Part shown: positions 43,155 through 53,525 of the stretch, in pieces | Layout: each line of letters opens with the position of its first letter | Position numbering within the stretch: position 1 is the first letter of the stretch | Assembly (NCBI RefSeq): GCF_003846185.1 | Contig: NZ_ML123034.1 | Span: 6,459,628 to 6,523,627, forward strand | From: Streptomyces sp. ADI96-02 | GTDB lineage: Bacteria > Actinomycetota > Actinomycetes > Streptomycetales > Streptomycetaceae | DNA length: 64,000 nt | Direction: 5' to 3' | The notes under the pieces: generated by a model | Told to the model about the DNA's origin: nothing | The model's database searches: none | Seen by the model: the letters and a program-made list of their open reading frames with translations, nothing else | Made by a program: the position numbers and the translations under genes

Positions 43155-44530
43155 GCCGCGACCGCGGCCTTCTCCGGCTCGGCCAGCGCCCACCAGGCGG
43201 CGAGCCCCAGCACGACGCCGGTGAGGACGGACGTCGGCCCGCCGATGTCCGCGTACAGGAAGTCGACCGTCTGCCAGGCCATCAGGGCGACCGCCGCCAG
43301 GCCGCAGTCGACGGCGGCATGATCGCGCGCGCGGGCCAGCACCAGGCGGCGCACGGCCCCGGTGAGGATCGCCGCCCAGCTCCCGACGACCGCGGTGAGA
43401 CCGATGAGGCCCTGCTCGCTGAGGACCAGCAGGTACATGTTGTGCGGGGACAGGAGCGGCTGCCGGCGGAACGCCTGGCCCGCCCCCGCGGTGTCGCTGC
43501 CCGAGGAGAGACCGATCGAGGCGTGGGAGTCGCGGTGCGCGGAAAAGCCCTTGAGGCCGACTCCGGCCGCGGGCCGCTCGCGCCACATCGCGCCGGCCGC
43601 GCTCCACATCGCGTAGCGGTCGCTCACCGACCGGTCCGGGGCCCGTGCCACCTGTGTCACGCTGGCGGCCCGCTCCGCGATCATGTCGGAGCCGATGCCG
43701 AACCCGCCCACCAGCACCACACCGGTCGCGCCGAGCACGGCCAGCGTCGTCAGCGCCTGCCGCCGGCCGGTCAGGGCCAGCACGACGAGGAGGGCGGCGG
43801 CCGTGGCGATCCACACGCCCCGGCTGAAGGAGAGCGCGAGCGGCACCGCCAGCGCCGCCGCGACGGCGGCGGCGCACGGCCGCAGCCAGACCGGGGCGTC
43901 GCGCGGGGCGCGCAGCGCGCAGGCCGCCGCGGCGAGCAGCCCGTAGGCGACCACCGTGGCCATGCCCATGATGTCGCTGGGCCCGAAGGTGCCGACAGCC
44001 CGGACCTCCTCGCCCATGTACGAGGCGCCGGTCCCGGTGGCGTACTGGTGGACGCCGACGACGCCCTGGACGGCGGCCAGCACCACCAGGGCTCCGGCGA
44101 CGATCCGGAAGTCCCGGGCGTCCTTGAGCAGCAGGCAGACGGCCGCCGGGACCAGGACGAAGACCTGGAGGTAGCGGACCAGGCCGGGCAGGGCGGCGAC
44201 CGGGTCGGCCGCGGTGACGGCGGCGACGGCGAAGCCCGCGGCCGGCAGGCCCAGCACCAGGGCGGCGACCGCGGTGAGCGGGCGGCGGCGCAGGTACAGC
44301 AGCCGTCCCGCGCACACCAGCACCGCCACCGCCGAGGCCAGGTCCGCGGGCCCGATCTCCGGGCCTCCTCCCGTTCCCGCCGCCGGAGACGGCAGGGCGG
44401 GCAGCGCCACGATCGCGAGCAGCGGCAGCAGCGGCCACCTCTCGGCCCACCGGCCCCGCCACCGGTCGCGGCGGGCGCGGGAGGCGGCGGCCGGGGCGGC
44501 GGGCGCCGGAGCGGTCAGGGTGGCGGCCAT
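43151..44530 (-). CDS. O-antigen ligase/polymerase-like membrane protein (Wzy/WaaL family)
   Basis: A 459-residue protein with about 11-12 membrane helices and the Wzy_C pattern: LSFSRGVWIATAAALLV, then SDRYAMWSAAGAMWRERPAAGVGLKGF in the large outer loop, and SPHNMYLLVLSEQGLIGL. These match the catalytic loop of O-antigen ligases. In a Gram-positive it most likely polymerises repeat units (Wzy role). It starts two bases after the sugar transferase stop. Confidence 0.85.
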   Translation of the reverse strand: MAATLTAPAPAAPAAASRARRDRWRGRWAERWPLLPLLAIVALPALPSPAAGTGGGPEIGPADLASAVAVLVCAGRLLYLRRRPLTAVAALVLGLPAAGFAVAAVTAADPVAALPGLVRYLQVFVLVPAAVCLLLKDARDFRIVAGALVVLAAVQGVVGVHQYATGTGASYMGEEVRAVGTFGPSDIMGMATVVAYGLLAAAACALRAPRDAPVWLRPCAAAVAAALAVPLALSFSRGVWIATAAALLVVLALTGRRQALTTLAVLGATGVVLVGGFGIGSDMIAERAASVTQVARAPDRSVSDRYAMWSAAGAMWRERPAAGVGLKGFSAHRDSHASIGLSSGSDTAGAGQAFRRQPLLSPHNMYLLVLSEQGLIGLTAVVGSWAAILTGAVRRLVLARARDHAAVDCGLAAVALMAWQTVDFLYADIGGPTSVLTGVVLGLAAWWALAEPEKAAVAA

Positions 44531-44532
44531 CG

Positions 44533-46010
<1,478 letters not shown>

Positions 46011-46014
<4 letters not shown>

Positions 46015-47174
46015 CGCTCGGTGCGCTTCCTCGTCGTGGGGCCGGACATGCCGACAAGTTCCTGATAGAGGCCGGAGACCGCCCCCGCGGTCCGCCGTAC
46101 GTCGAATGTCGTCCGGGTGTGGCGCAGGACCCGGCGGGACACCTCGTCGCGCAGGCCGGCGTCGGTGAGCAGGGCGGTGAGCGCGCGGGCCAGGGCCGCC
46201 GGGTCCTCGGGCGGGACGAGACAGCGGCCCTGGCCGGGCGGCAGACTCTCCCGGGCCCCGCCGACGTCGCTCATCACGACGGCCCGGCCGCAGGCCATGG
46301 CCTCCAGCGGGGCCAGCGCCATCCCCTCCCAGCGGGAGGGCAGAACGAGGACGTCCGCCGCGTGGATCCAGGGCACCACGTCCTCGCACGCCCCGGTGAA
46401 CACCACGTCGGCCGGGGCCGCCCGGCGCAGTGCGGCCTCCTCGGGACCGTCGCCCACCAGGACCAGCCGCGCACCCGGCACGCGCATCCGCCGCCAGGCC
46501 CGCAGCAGGACGTCCTGCCCCTTCTGCCGGGTCAGCCGGGCGACGCAGACCACGAGCGGGGATCCGGGGGGTGTCCGGGCGAGCGGGGGCAGCGCGGCCC
46601 GGGCGGCGGTGCGCTCGGCGTCGCCGCCGGGGCGGAAGCGGGCGAGGTCGATGCCGTTGTGGATCACCGACCAGCGGGCGGCGATGCCCGCCTCCTGGCC
46701 GGTGCGCCGCTCCGACTCGCTGACGCACAGGATGTGGTCGGCCCACCGGGCCCCGAACCTCTCCCAGCCCAGGGCCAGTTCGGCGGTACGGCCCTGCACG
46801 GCCTCGAACGACCAGGCGTGCGGCTGGAAGACCGTCGGCACCCGGCCCCGTACGGCGATGCGGCCGGCGAGCCCGGCCTTGGCGCTGTGCGCGTGCACCA
46901 CGTGCGGCCGGCAGGAGCGGACGATCCGGCGCGCGGCGGCCACCTCGCCCGCCAGCCGGGGGCCGGGGGCGCGGGTGGCGGACCAGCCGCGGACCTGCGC
47001 GCCAGCGGCGGCGGCCTCACGGGCCAGCGGGCTTCCCGGCGGGCAGGCCACCACGGGTCGCATACCCGCCCCGGCCTGGGCCCTGACGAGATCGGTGACG
47101 ACCCGGGCCACTCCGCCGTCCACGGGCTGAACCAGATGAAGGACCGTCAATTGTCTTTCTTCAGCAGGACGCAT
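46011..47174 (-). CDS. Glycosyltransferase, GT4 family, first gene of the exopolysaccharide cluster
   Basis: A GT-B enzyme of 387 residues from ATG 47174: TVLHLVQPVDGGVARVVTDLVRAQAGAGM begins the acceptor domain, VCVARLTRQKGQDVLLRAWR the donor domain, and SRWEGMALAPLEAMACGRAVV is the E-x7-E region. An earlier ATG at 47270 has a better ribosome site (AGGTGG), but its extra 32 codons run through AT-rich DNA carrying a palindrome. I therefore prefer the later start, with doubt. Confidence 0.82.
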
Positions 47175-47599
47175 GTGCAGCACGTACGGCTCTCTTCGCT
47201 CAATCCGGTGAGTAAAGCCGAAGTGCACTTTGGCAGATATATGGCGAAATCGTGCGCGTGACTCGCTCATACGACCACCTGGGGACCGCCTGAACGGCAG
47301 GCTCCTCCCGCCGGTCCGCGAAGGGCTCGCCGACGTGCCTGCGGCCCCCGTCGCCCAAGCGGGAAAAGGGCTGTGGAGGGGTGGCGCGGGGAGGGGCCGC
47401 GGGTGCGCCGACGCCCACCCCGCGGTACGGTCGTCACTTTTTCCGACCCGTTCCGTGCCGCCGATCGCCACACCGGATGGCAGCGCCATCCACCGTCGGG
47501 CGAGCGCCCGCCGCCCCCGGGCCGGCCCTCATCGGCCGCCGGCGCCCGAACAGGCGATCACGACGGGCGGCGGCCCGCCGGCCGGGCTCCAATGGACGG
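47175..47599. other. Divergent upstream region of the exopolysaccharide cluster and the OpuC operon
   Basis: 425 bases between divergent units. The left part is unusually AT-rich for this DNA (ATATATGGCGAAATC at about 47237-47252) and holds a palindrome. The right part is G-rich then C-rich with a TTTTT tract near 47438. No gene with normal third-position bias is seen unless the glycosyltransferase starts at 47270. Confidence 0.5.
47217..47234. promoter_or_regulatory. Near-perfect 18-bp palindrome upstream of the exopolysaccharide cluster
   Basis: GCCGAAGTGCACTTTGGC pairs with its reverse complement at 16 of 18 positions; the inner AAGTGCACTT is perfect. It lies 43 bases before ATG 47174 beside AT-rich promoter-like DNA, a suitable place for a cluster regulator. 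Confidence 0.5.
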
Positions 47600-48277
47600 G
47601 TGACGGCTCCTCCGGACGACTGCCTCGCGCGCAACGAGTGGATCTGCGGCGCGTACCTCTCGAGCCGTCGGGAGATCCTCTGGGACGCCGCCCTGCAACA
47701 CCTCCAGCTGACCGCCGTCTCCGTGCTGATCGCCCTGGTACTCGCCGTCCCGCTGGCCCTCGCGGCCCGCAGGTGGCGCTGGGCGGCCGGGCCCGTGCTC
47801 GGACTGACGACCGTCCTCTACACGATCCCCTCGCTGGCGATGTTCTCGCTGCTGCTGCCGCTGTACGGACTCTCCGCCGCCCTCGTCGTCGCCGGACTCG
47901 TGCTCTACTCGCTGACCCTGCTCGTGCGCAACATCCTCGCCGGCCTCCGGGCCGTCCCCGAGGAGACCCGGCAGGCCGCGCGCGGCATGGGGTACGGCCC
48001 CGTGCGCCTGCTGCTCGCCGTGGAGCTGCCGCTCGCCCTGCCCGCGGCCATGGCGGGCCTGCGCATCGCGACCGTCTCCGCGGTCTCCCTGGTCACGGTC
48101 GGCGCGATCGTCGGCTTCGGAGGACTCGGCAACCTCATCTACTCCGGCATGAACACCTACTTCAAGGCACAGGTGCTGACGGCCTCCGTGCTCTGCGTCG
48201 TCATCGCCGTCGTCGCCGACCTGCTGCTCCTGGGCGCGCAGCGGCTGCTCACCCCCTGGACCCGGAGGCGGACGTGA
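47600..48277 (+). CDS. Glycine betaine/choline ABC permease 1 (OpuC/ProW-type)
   Basis: A 225-residue permease with five to six helices. The N-terminal NEWICGAYLSSRREILWDA resembles the start of OpuCB-type proteins. The EAA loop is RNILAGLRAVPEETRQAARGMGYGPVRLLLAVELPLALP, characteristic of osmolyte permeases. GTG 47600 has only a weak GGACGG before it. The stop overlaps permease 2 (GTGA). Confidence 0.85.
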   Translation: MTAPPDDCLARNEWICGAYLSSRREILWDAALQHLQLTAVSVLIALVLAVPLALAARRWRWAAGPVLGLTTVLYTIPSLAMFSLLLPLYGLSAALVVAGLVLYSLTLLVRNILAGLRAVPEETRQAARGMGYGPVRLLLAVELPLALPAAMAGLRIATVSAVSLVTVGAIVGFGGLGNLIYSGMNTYFKAQVLTASVLCVVIAVVADLLLLGAQRLLTPWTRRRT

Positions 48278-48945
48278 ACACGCTCTCCGCGACGTGGTCC
48301 TGGCTCACCACGGCCTCCCACTGGTCCGGCCCCGACGGTGTCTGGACCCGGCTCGGCGAGCACCTCTACCTCACCGTCGTCTGCCTGCTCATCAGCTGCC
48401 TGATCGCCCTGCCCGTGGCGCTCGTCCTGGGCCACCTCGGCAGGGGAGGCGCGCTCGCCGTCAACGTCTCCAACATCGGCCGGGCCGTGCCCACCTTCGC
48501 CGTGCTCGTCCTGCTGCTGCTCACCCCGATCGGCACGTACGGGCAGTGGTCGACGGTCATCGCGCTGGTCCTGTTCGCCGTGCCGCCGCTGCTCACCAAC
48601 GCCTACGTCGGGATGCGCGAGGTCGACCGCGACGTCGTGCGCGCCGCCCGGGGCATGGGCATGACGGGACGTCAGGTGCTGGCGGGCGTCGAACTGCCGC
48701 TCGCGCTCCCGCTGATCCTCACCGGCGTCCGCATCGCGGCCGTCCAACTGGTGGCCACCGCGACCCTCGCCGCGCTGGCCGGCGGCGGCGGACTCGGCCG
48801 GATCATCACCGCCGGATTCAATCTCGCCTCCACGCCGCAGGTGGTGGCCGGCGCGCTCCTGGTCGCCGTCCTCGCGCTCCTGGTCGAGTGCGTCTTCGAG
48901 GCGGGGCGGCGCGTCGCGCCCGACCGGGGACGGGAGGCCGCGTGA
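48274..48945 (+). CDS. Glycine betaine/choline ABC permease 2 (OpuC-type)
   Basis: A 223-residue permease, paralogous to the one before it, with the coupling loop VVRAARGMGMTGRQVLAGVELPLALPLILTGVRI. It pairs with permease 1 in the membrane. GTG 48274 overlaps the previous stop and its own stop overlaps the binding protein start. Confidence 0.87.
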   Translation: MNTLSATWSWLTTASHWSGPDGVWTRLGEHLYLTVVCLLISCLIALPVALVLGHLGRGGALAVNVSNIGRAVPTFAVLVLLLLTPIGTYGQWSTVIALVLFAVPPLLTNAYVGMREVDRDVVRAARGMGMTGRQVLAGVELPLALPLILTGVRIAAVQLVATATLAALAGGGGLGRIITAGFNLASTPQVVAGALLVAVLALLVECVFEAGRRVAPDRGREAA

Positions 48946-49895
48946 TCCCCGCCCGCGTCCGCCGCGCCCTGGCCGCGATCCTGCTGGTCGCCACCGCCTG
49001 CACCTCCGGGCCCTCGCTGGAGGACCAGGGCGAGGTCACCGCTCCGCCCGGGGACAGCAGACGGCTCACCGTGGGATCGGCCGGGTTCACCGAGAGCGAC
49101 CTGCTGGCGCAGATGTACGCGCTGCTGCTGAAGCACGCCGGATACTCCACCGAGATCATCTCCGTGACCAACCGGGAGATCTACGAACCCGCCCTGGAGA
49201 AAGGCCAGATCGACGTCGTGCCGGAGTACGCGGCGACCTTCGCCGACTGGCTGAACACCAAGGCCCACGGCCCCGACGCGCGCCCCGTCGGATCGCCCGA
49301 CCTCGCCGCCACCATGAAGGCGCTGCGCGCGTCGGCGGCCCGGCGCGGCCTGACCGTGCTCGCCCCCGGCCGGGCCGTCGACCAGAACGCCTTCGCCGTC
49401 ACCCGGGCGTACGCGCGCGAACACCACCTCAGGACGCTCAGCGACCTCGGCGCGTCCAAGCTGCCCGTACGGCTCGCGGCGGGCGACGAATGCGTACAGC
49501 GGCCCTACTGCGCCCCCGGGCTGAGGAAGGTCTACGGCATCGACATCGTCGCGGTGGACCCCAAGGGGGTCGGCACCACGCAGGCCAAGCAGGCCGTGCA
49601 GAACGGCCAGGACCAGATGGTCCTGACCACCACGACCGACGCCACCCTCGACGACTTCGGCCTCGTCCTGCTCGCCGACGACCGGCGCCTCCAGAACGCC
49701 GACCACCTGGTCCCCGTGGTCAACCGCTCCCGCGCCGGCGGCCCGGGGGTGCGCCGCGCCCTCGACCGGCTCAACACCGTCCTGACCACGGCCGACCTGG
49801 CCGACATGAACGAACAGGTCGACAGCCGGCGCAGGCTCCCCGAGGACGTCGCCCGCGACTACCTGGAGTCCAAGAAGCTCATCCCCAGGACCTGA
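48942..49895 (+). CDS. Glycine betaine/choline-binding lipoprotein (OpuCC/ProX-type)
   Basis: A 317-residue class F binding protein. The lipobox is ATAC (Cys20), followed by an acidic linker and the OpuAC-type fold: LTVGSAGFTESDLLAQMYALLLKHAGY, the aromatic-lined ligand region VVPEYAATFADWLN, and ADHLVPVVNR. It captures quaternary ammonium osmolytes. GTG 48942 overlaps permease 2. The ATPase gene lies on the opposite strand 14 bases past its stop. Confidence 0.87.
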   Translation: MIPARVRRALAAILLVATACTSGPSLEDQGEVTAPPGDSRRLTVGSAGFTESDLLAQMYALLLKHAGYSTEIISVTNREIYEPALEKGQIDVVPEYAATFADWLNTKAHGPDARPVGSPDLAATMKALRASAARRGLTVLAPGRAVDQNAFAVTRAYAREHHLRTLSDLGASKLPVRLAAGDECVQRPYCAPGLRKVYGIDIVAVDPKGVGTTQAKQAVQNGQDQMVLTTTTDATLDDFGLVLLADDRRLQNADHLVPVVNRSRAGGPGVRRALDRLNTVLTTADLADMNEQVDSRRRLPEDVARDYLESKKLIPRT

Positions 49896-49909
49896 GGGGA
49901 CCGGCCCTC

Positions 49910-51073
49910 TCACGCGTCCGAGACGGAGTCGAAGTCCACCTCCTCCCGGCCCACCCCCTGGGCGTCGGCGTCCACCGACCGGCGCAGCGCCTCGTGCAGT
50001 TTGGCCGGGGTCAGCACACCGAGGAACCGCGCCCCGTCCAGCACCGCCACCCACCCCGCGTCGTGCTGGAGCATCTCGCTGAACGCCTGCTTCAGCGGCG
50101 CCCCCACCGGCACCCACGCGTCCATCCGGCGGGCCAGCGCACCCACCGCGTCCCGCTCCCGGGCCCGCCGCAGCGCGTCCGCCGACACCCAGCCGTGCAA
50201 CTCGCCGGAGGCGTTGAGCACCACCGCCCAGCGCGCCCCCGACGTCCTCAGCCGGGCCGCCGCCTCCCGGGCGGGCTCCTCCAGCCGGGCCACCGGCGGC
50301 TCCTCCAGGTCCTTGGGCTCGACCGCGGTGACCGACAGCCGCTTCAGCCCCCGGTCGGAGCCGACGAACCGGGCCACGTACGGGGTCGCCGGAGTGCCGA
50401 GCACGGCGGCCGGCGTGTCGAACTGCTCGATGCGCCCCTCGCCGTACACCGCGATCCGGTCGCCCATCCGCACGGCCTCCTCGATGTCGTGCGTGACCAT
50501 GAGCACGGTCTTGCGCACCCGCTCCTGAAGCCCCAGGAACTCGTTCTGCAGCCGTTCGCGCACCACCGGGTCCACCGCCCCGAACGGCTCGTCCATCAAC
50601 AGGACCGGCGGATCGGCGGCGAGCGCCCGCGCCACCCCGACCCGCTGGCGCTGGCCCCCGGACAACTGCGCCGGATAGCGCGGCCCGTACGTCTTCGGGT
50701 CCAGGCCCACCAGGTCCAGCAGCTCGGCGGCCCGCTCCCGCGCCCGTGCGCGCTTCCAGCCGACCAGGGCCGGCACGGTCGCGGTGTTGTCCAGGACGGT
50801 GCGGTGCGGAAAGAGGCCGACCTGCTGGATCACATAGCCCATCCGGCGGCGCAGCTTCACCGGGTCGACCGCGGCGATGTCCTCGCCGTCCACCAGGATC
50901 CGGCCCGACGTGGGCTCGATCAGCCGGTTCACCATCATCATCGTGGTCGTCTTGCCGCACCCCGACGGGCCGACCAGCGTCACCAGCTCGCCCTCCGCGA
51001 CCTCGAAGGAGAGCCCGTCGACCGCGGTCGTGCCGTCCGGGTAGACCTTGCCGACCTGCTCGAACCGGATCAT
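49910..51073 (-). CDS. Glycine betaine/choline ABC ATPase with CBS-like tail (OpuCA/ProV-type)
   Basis: A 387-residue ATPase with Walker A GPSGCGKTT, signature LSGGQRQRVGVARAL, Walker B VLLMDEPFGAVD and switch His VTHDIEEA. Residues from about 260 form two CBS-like repeats (WAVVLNASGELHGWVSADAL, GWVAVLDGARFLGVLTPAKLHEAL). In OpuA such repeats sense ionic strength. The gene is convergent to its partner genes, so it has its own promoter near 51100, divergent from the hydrolase gene. Confidence 0.9.
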   Translation of the reverse strand: MIRFEQVGKVYPDGTTAVDGLSFEVAEGELVTLVGPSGCGKTTTMMMVNRLIEPTSGRILVDGEDIAAVDPVKLRRRMGYVIQQVGLFPHRTVLDNTATVPALVGWKRARARERAAELLDLVGLDPKTYGPRYPAQLSGGQRQRVGVARALAADPPVLLMDEPFGAVDPVVRERLQNEFLGLQERVRKTVLMVTHDIEEAVRMGDRIAVYGEGRIEQFDTPAAVLGTPATPYVARFVGSDRGLKRLSVTAVEPKDLEEPPVARLEEPAREAAARLRTSGARWAVVLNASGELHGWVSADALRRARERDAVGALARRMDAWVPVGAPLKQAFSEMLQHDAGWVAVLDGARFLGVLTPAKLHEALRRSVDADAQGVGREEVDFDSVSDA

Positions 51074-51200
51074 GACTGCACGCTAGGAGGGAGCCGGCCG
51101 CCGCGCACACGCACCGGGACCGTCCGGGGCACTGCCCCGGTGCGGGAGAGCGGCGGCCATGTGCTGAACTGGCCCGGAGCATCGGATTCAGGAGCACCTT

Positions 51201-52496
51201 GTGAGCAGTTACCGGCAGCCCGGCGTCGTCCTCACCGACCGGCGGTTCACCGTCCCCCTCGACCACGCCGACCCCGGCGGTGAGCGGATCGAGGTCTTCG
51301 GGCGCGAGGCGGTGGCCGCCGGACGCGTCGGCCAGGAGCTGCCGTGGCTGGTCTACCTGGAGGGCGGACCCGGCTTCGGCGCCCGCAGGTTCGTCGGCGC
51401 GGAGGCGTGGCTCGGCCGCGCGGTGCGCGAGTACCGGGTGCTCCTGCTCGACCAGCGCGGAACCGGACTCTCCACACCGGCCAACCGGCAGACGCTCCCG
51501 CTGCGCGGCGGCCCGCGCGAACAGGCCGACTACCTCGCCCACTTCCGCTCCGACTCCATCGTGCGGGACTGCGAGCTGATCCGGGCGCAGGTGACCGGCG
51601 GCGCTCCCTGGACCGTGCTGGGCCAGTCCTTCGGCGGGTTCTGCGCGGTCCGCTACCTCTCCGCCGCGCCCGAGGGGCTGAAGGCGGTCCTGATCACCGG
51701 CGGCCTGCCCTCGCTGGACGCCCACGCCGACGACGTCTACCGGGCCGCGTATCCGCGCATCGAGCGCAAGGTCGCCGCCCACTACGCGCGCTACCCGCAG
51801 GACGCCGAACGCGCCCGGGACATCGCCGCGTACCTCGCCGAGCACCGCCCCGAGAGCGCCGGCCACCGGCTGACGCCTCAGGGGTTCCAGTCGCTGGGCA
51901 TCATGCTCGGCGGCGGCAGCGGCAGCCACCAGCTCCACTACCTGCTGGAGAACGCCTTCGTCCGCACCCCGCACGGCGCCGAGCTGTCCGACGCGTTCCA
52001 GGAGGCCGTGCGCGCGGCCTGCTCCTTCGCCGGGCACCCGCTCTACGCCCTGCTGCACGAGTCCATCTACGGACAGGGCGGGCGCGCGACGGACTGGGCG
52101 GCCGAGCGCGTGCGCGCGGAGTTCCCGCAGTTCGACCCGGAGCGGGCGACGGCGGGCGACGGGCCGCTGCTGTTCACCGGCGAGACCGTCCACCCCTGGC
52201 ACTTCGACGTCGATCCGGCGCTGCGCCCGCTGCGCGAGACGGCGGAACTCCTCGCCCGGCGCACCGACTGGCCCGCGCTCTACGACCCCGAACGGCTCGC
52301 CGCCAACGAGGTGCCCGTCGCCGCCGCCGTCTACCACGACGACATGTACGTGGACACCGCGCACTCGCTGCGGACGGCGGCGGCCGTACGGGGGCTGCGC
52401 ACCTGGGTGACGAACGAGTTCGAGCACGACGGGCTGCGGGCCGGCGGGCCACGGGTCCTGGACCGCCTGCTGGCCATGGTGCGCGACGAGATCTGA
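51201..52496 (+). CDS. Proline iminopeptidase-like alpha/beta hydrolase (peptidase S33)
   Basis: A 431-residue hydrolase with the S33 landmarks: LEGGPGFGA (oxyanion region), DQRGTGLS, and the nucleophile elbow GQSFGGF. A cap domain follows, and EFEHDGLRAGG supplies the likely catalytic His near residue 410. The length matches actinobacterial prolyl aminopeptidases that release N-terminal Pro from peptides. There is no signal peptide. AGGAG lies seven bases before GTG 51201. Confidence 0.87.
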   Translation: MSSYRQPGVVLTDRRFTVPLDHADPGGERIEVFGREAVAAGRVGQELPWLVYLEGGPGFGARRFVGAEAWLGRAVREYRVLLLDQRGTGLSTPANRQTLPLRGGPREQADYLAHFRSDSIVRDCELIRAQVTGGAPWTVLGQSFGGFCAVRYLSAAPEGLKAVLITGGLPSLDAHADDVYRAAYPRIERKVAAHYARYPQDAERARDIAAYLAEHRPESAGHRLTPQGFQSLGIMLGGGSGSHQLHYLLENAFVRTPHGAELSDAFQEAVRAACSFAGHPLYALLHESIYGQGGRATDWAAERVRAEFPQFDPERATAGDGPLLFTGETVHPWHFDVDPALRPLRETAELLARRTDWPALYDPERLAANEVPVAAAVYHDDMYVDTAHSLRTAAAVRGLRTWVTNEFEHDGLRAGGPRVLDRLLAMVRDEI

Positions 52497-52538
52497 TCCC
52501 GGGCGGCGGGCGGGCGGTGTCCGGCCGGCCGGCGCGGC

Positions 52539-53111
52539 TCAGCGCTGGAGGGCTTCCAGGGTGGCGTCGAGTCCGGCGCCGGAGCGCGGCGCGCGGTTGT
52601 GCGGCAGCTTGGAGAGGACGGCCGCCATGCCGCAGGTGTTCGTCACGGCGGAGAACACCAGCCCCGCGCCGACGCCGGCCGACAGCCGGCGCGCGGCCGG
52701 GAAGCGGATGCCCGCCACCAGGCCGGCCACCACGAGCGAACCGGCCGCGAGCCGCACCTGACGCTCCATCGGCCAGACGGCGCGAGCGCCCTCGGGGCGG
52801 TCCAGGCCGCGGCCGTCGCCCTCCCAGGCCGAGGTGCCGCCGGTCAGCGTCGTGGCCTGGATGTCGGCGCCCGCCAGGATCTCGCAGGCGCGCGTCGAAC
52901 GCACGCCGGAGGCGCACACCACCAGCAGGGACCCGCGCGCCGAGGCGGACTTCAGCGCCGGGAGCGCGTCGGGCAGCCTGTCGAGCGGGATGTTCAGCGC
53001 ACCGGGCACATGGCCGCCCGCGTACTCGCCAGGGGCCCGCACGTCGATGACGGTGAACTCCTCCAGACGGGCTGCGGCCTGGGCGGGGGAGAGGGATGCG
53101 GGGGTGGTCAC
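52539..53111 (-). CDS. Membrane-anchored rhodanese (sulfurtransferase)
   Basis: A 190-residue protein. Residues 1 to about 105 are a rhodanese domain (FTVIDVRAPGEYAGGHVPGALNIPL) whose active-site loop is CASGVRST with the catalytic Cys. A C-terminal region of about 80 residues carries two hydrophobic helices (DUF2892-like) that anchor it to the inner membrane. It moves sulfane sulfur from persulfides to acceptors such as cyanide or thiols. It is divergent from the CstR-like gene; one operator sits between them. Confidence 0.88.
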   Translation of the reverse strand: MTTPASLSPAQAAARLEEFTVIDVRAPGEYAGGHVPGALNIPLDRLPDALPALKSASARGSLLVVCASGVRSTRACEILAGADIQATTLTGGTSAWEGDGRGLDRPEGARAVWPMERQVRLAAGSLVVAGLVAGIRFPAARRLSAGVGAGLVFSAVTNTCGMAAVLSKLPHNRAPRSGAGLDATLEALQR

Positions 53112-53188
53112 GAGCAGGTCCTTTCGGTCGCCGGAGAGGGAGGCGGAGACTCGGTCGCCTCCTTCCCCCGTCGGGCTGACCCCCTAGA

Positions 53189-53204
53189 ATACCCCTCGGG
53201 GTAT
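53189..53204. promoter_or_regulatory. CsoR/CstR-type operator between rhodanese and regulator genes
   Basis: ATACCCCTCGGGGTAT has perfect 7-bp arms ATACCCC/GGGGTAT around TC. G-tract dyads of this type are bound by CsoR-family repressors. It lies 15 bases before the CstR-like start and 78 before the rhodanese start. Confidence 0.8.
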
Positions 53205-53218
53205 CAGGAGGAGGTTCG

Positions 53219-53497
53219 GTGGAACTCGACATGACGGCCGACGAGCTCAAGGCGGTCCTCAACCGCCTCCGCCGCGCCCAGGGCCAGCTCGCCGCGGTCA
53301 TCCGCATGATCGAGGAGGGCCGCGACTGCGAGGACGTCGTCACGCAGATGGCGGCCGTCTCCCGGGCGCTGGACCGGGCGGGTTTCGCGATCATCGCCAC
53401 CGGGCTCCAGCACTGCCTGGCGGACGCCGCCGCCGAGCCCGCCGACCGCGACCGGATGCGGGCCCGCCTGGAGAAGCTGTTCCTGTCGCTCGCCTGA
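53219..53497 (+). CDS. CsoR-family repressor, CstR-like persulfide sensor
   Basis: A 92-residue all-helical DUF156 protein (LKAVLNRLRRAQGQLAAVIRM). Two cysteines, Cys37 and Cys66, have the spacing of the family's sensor pair. The Cu(I)-binding His expected four residues before the second Cys is Gly62, so copper sensing is unlikely. CstR proteins in other bacteria form interprotein di- or trisulfides with persulfide and control rhodanese genes, which matches the divergent neighbour. GTG 53219 follows AGGAGGAGG by four bases; ATG 53231 is too far. Confidence 0.87.
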   Translation: MELDMTADELKAVLNRLRRAQGQLAAVIRMIEEGRDCEDVVTQMAAVSRALDRAGFAIIATGLQHCLADAAAEPADRDRMRARLEKLFLSLA

Positions 53498-53525
53498 CCG
53501 CCTGGACAGCCCTTAGCCTGCGGGC

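Noticed and set aside
48672..52427. A 1251-codon minus-strand frame across the OpuC and hydrolase genes
   Set aside because: It crosses several genes on both strands, has low-complexity Gly/Arg/Val content and no recognisable fold; it is a GC artefact.
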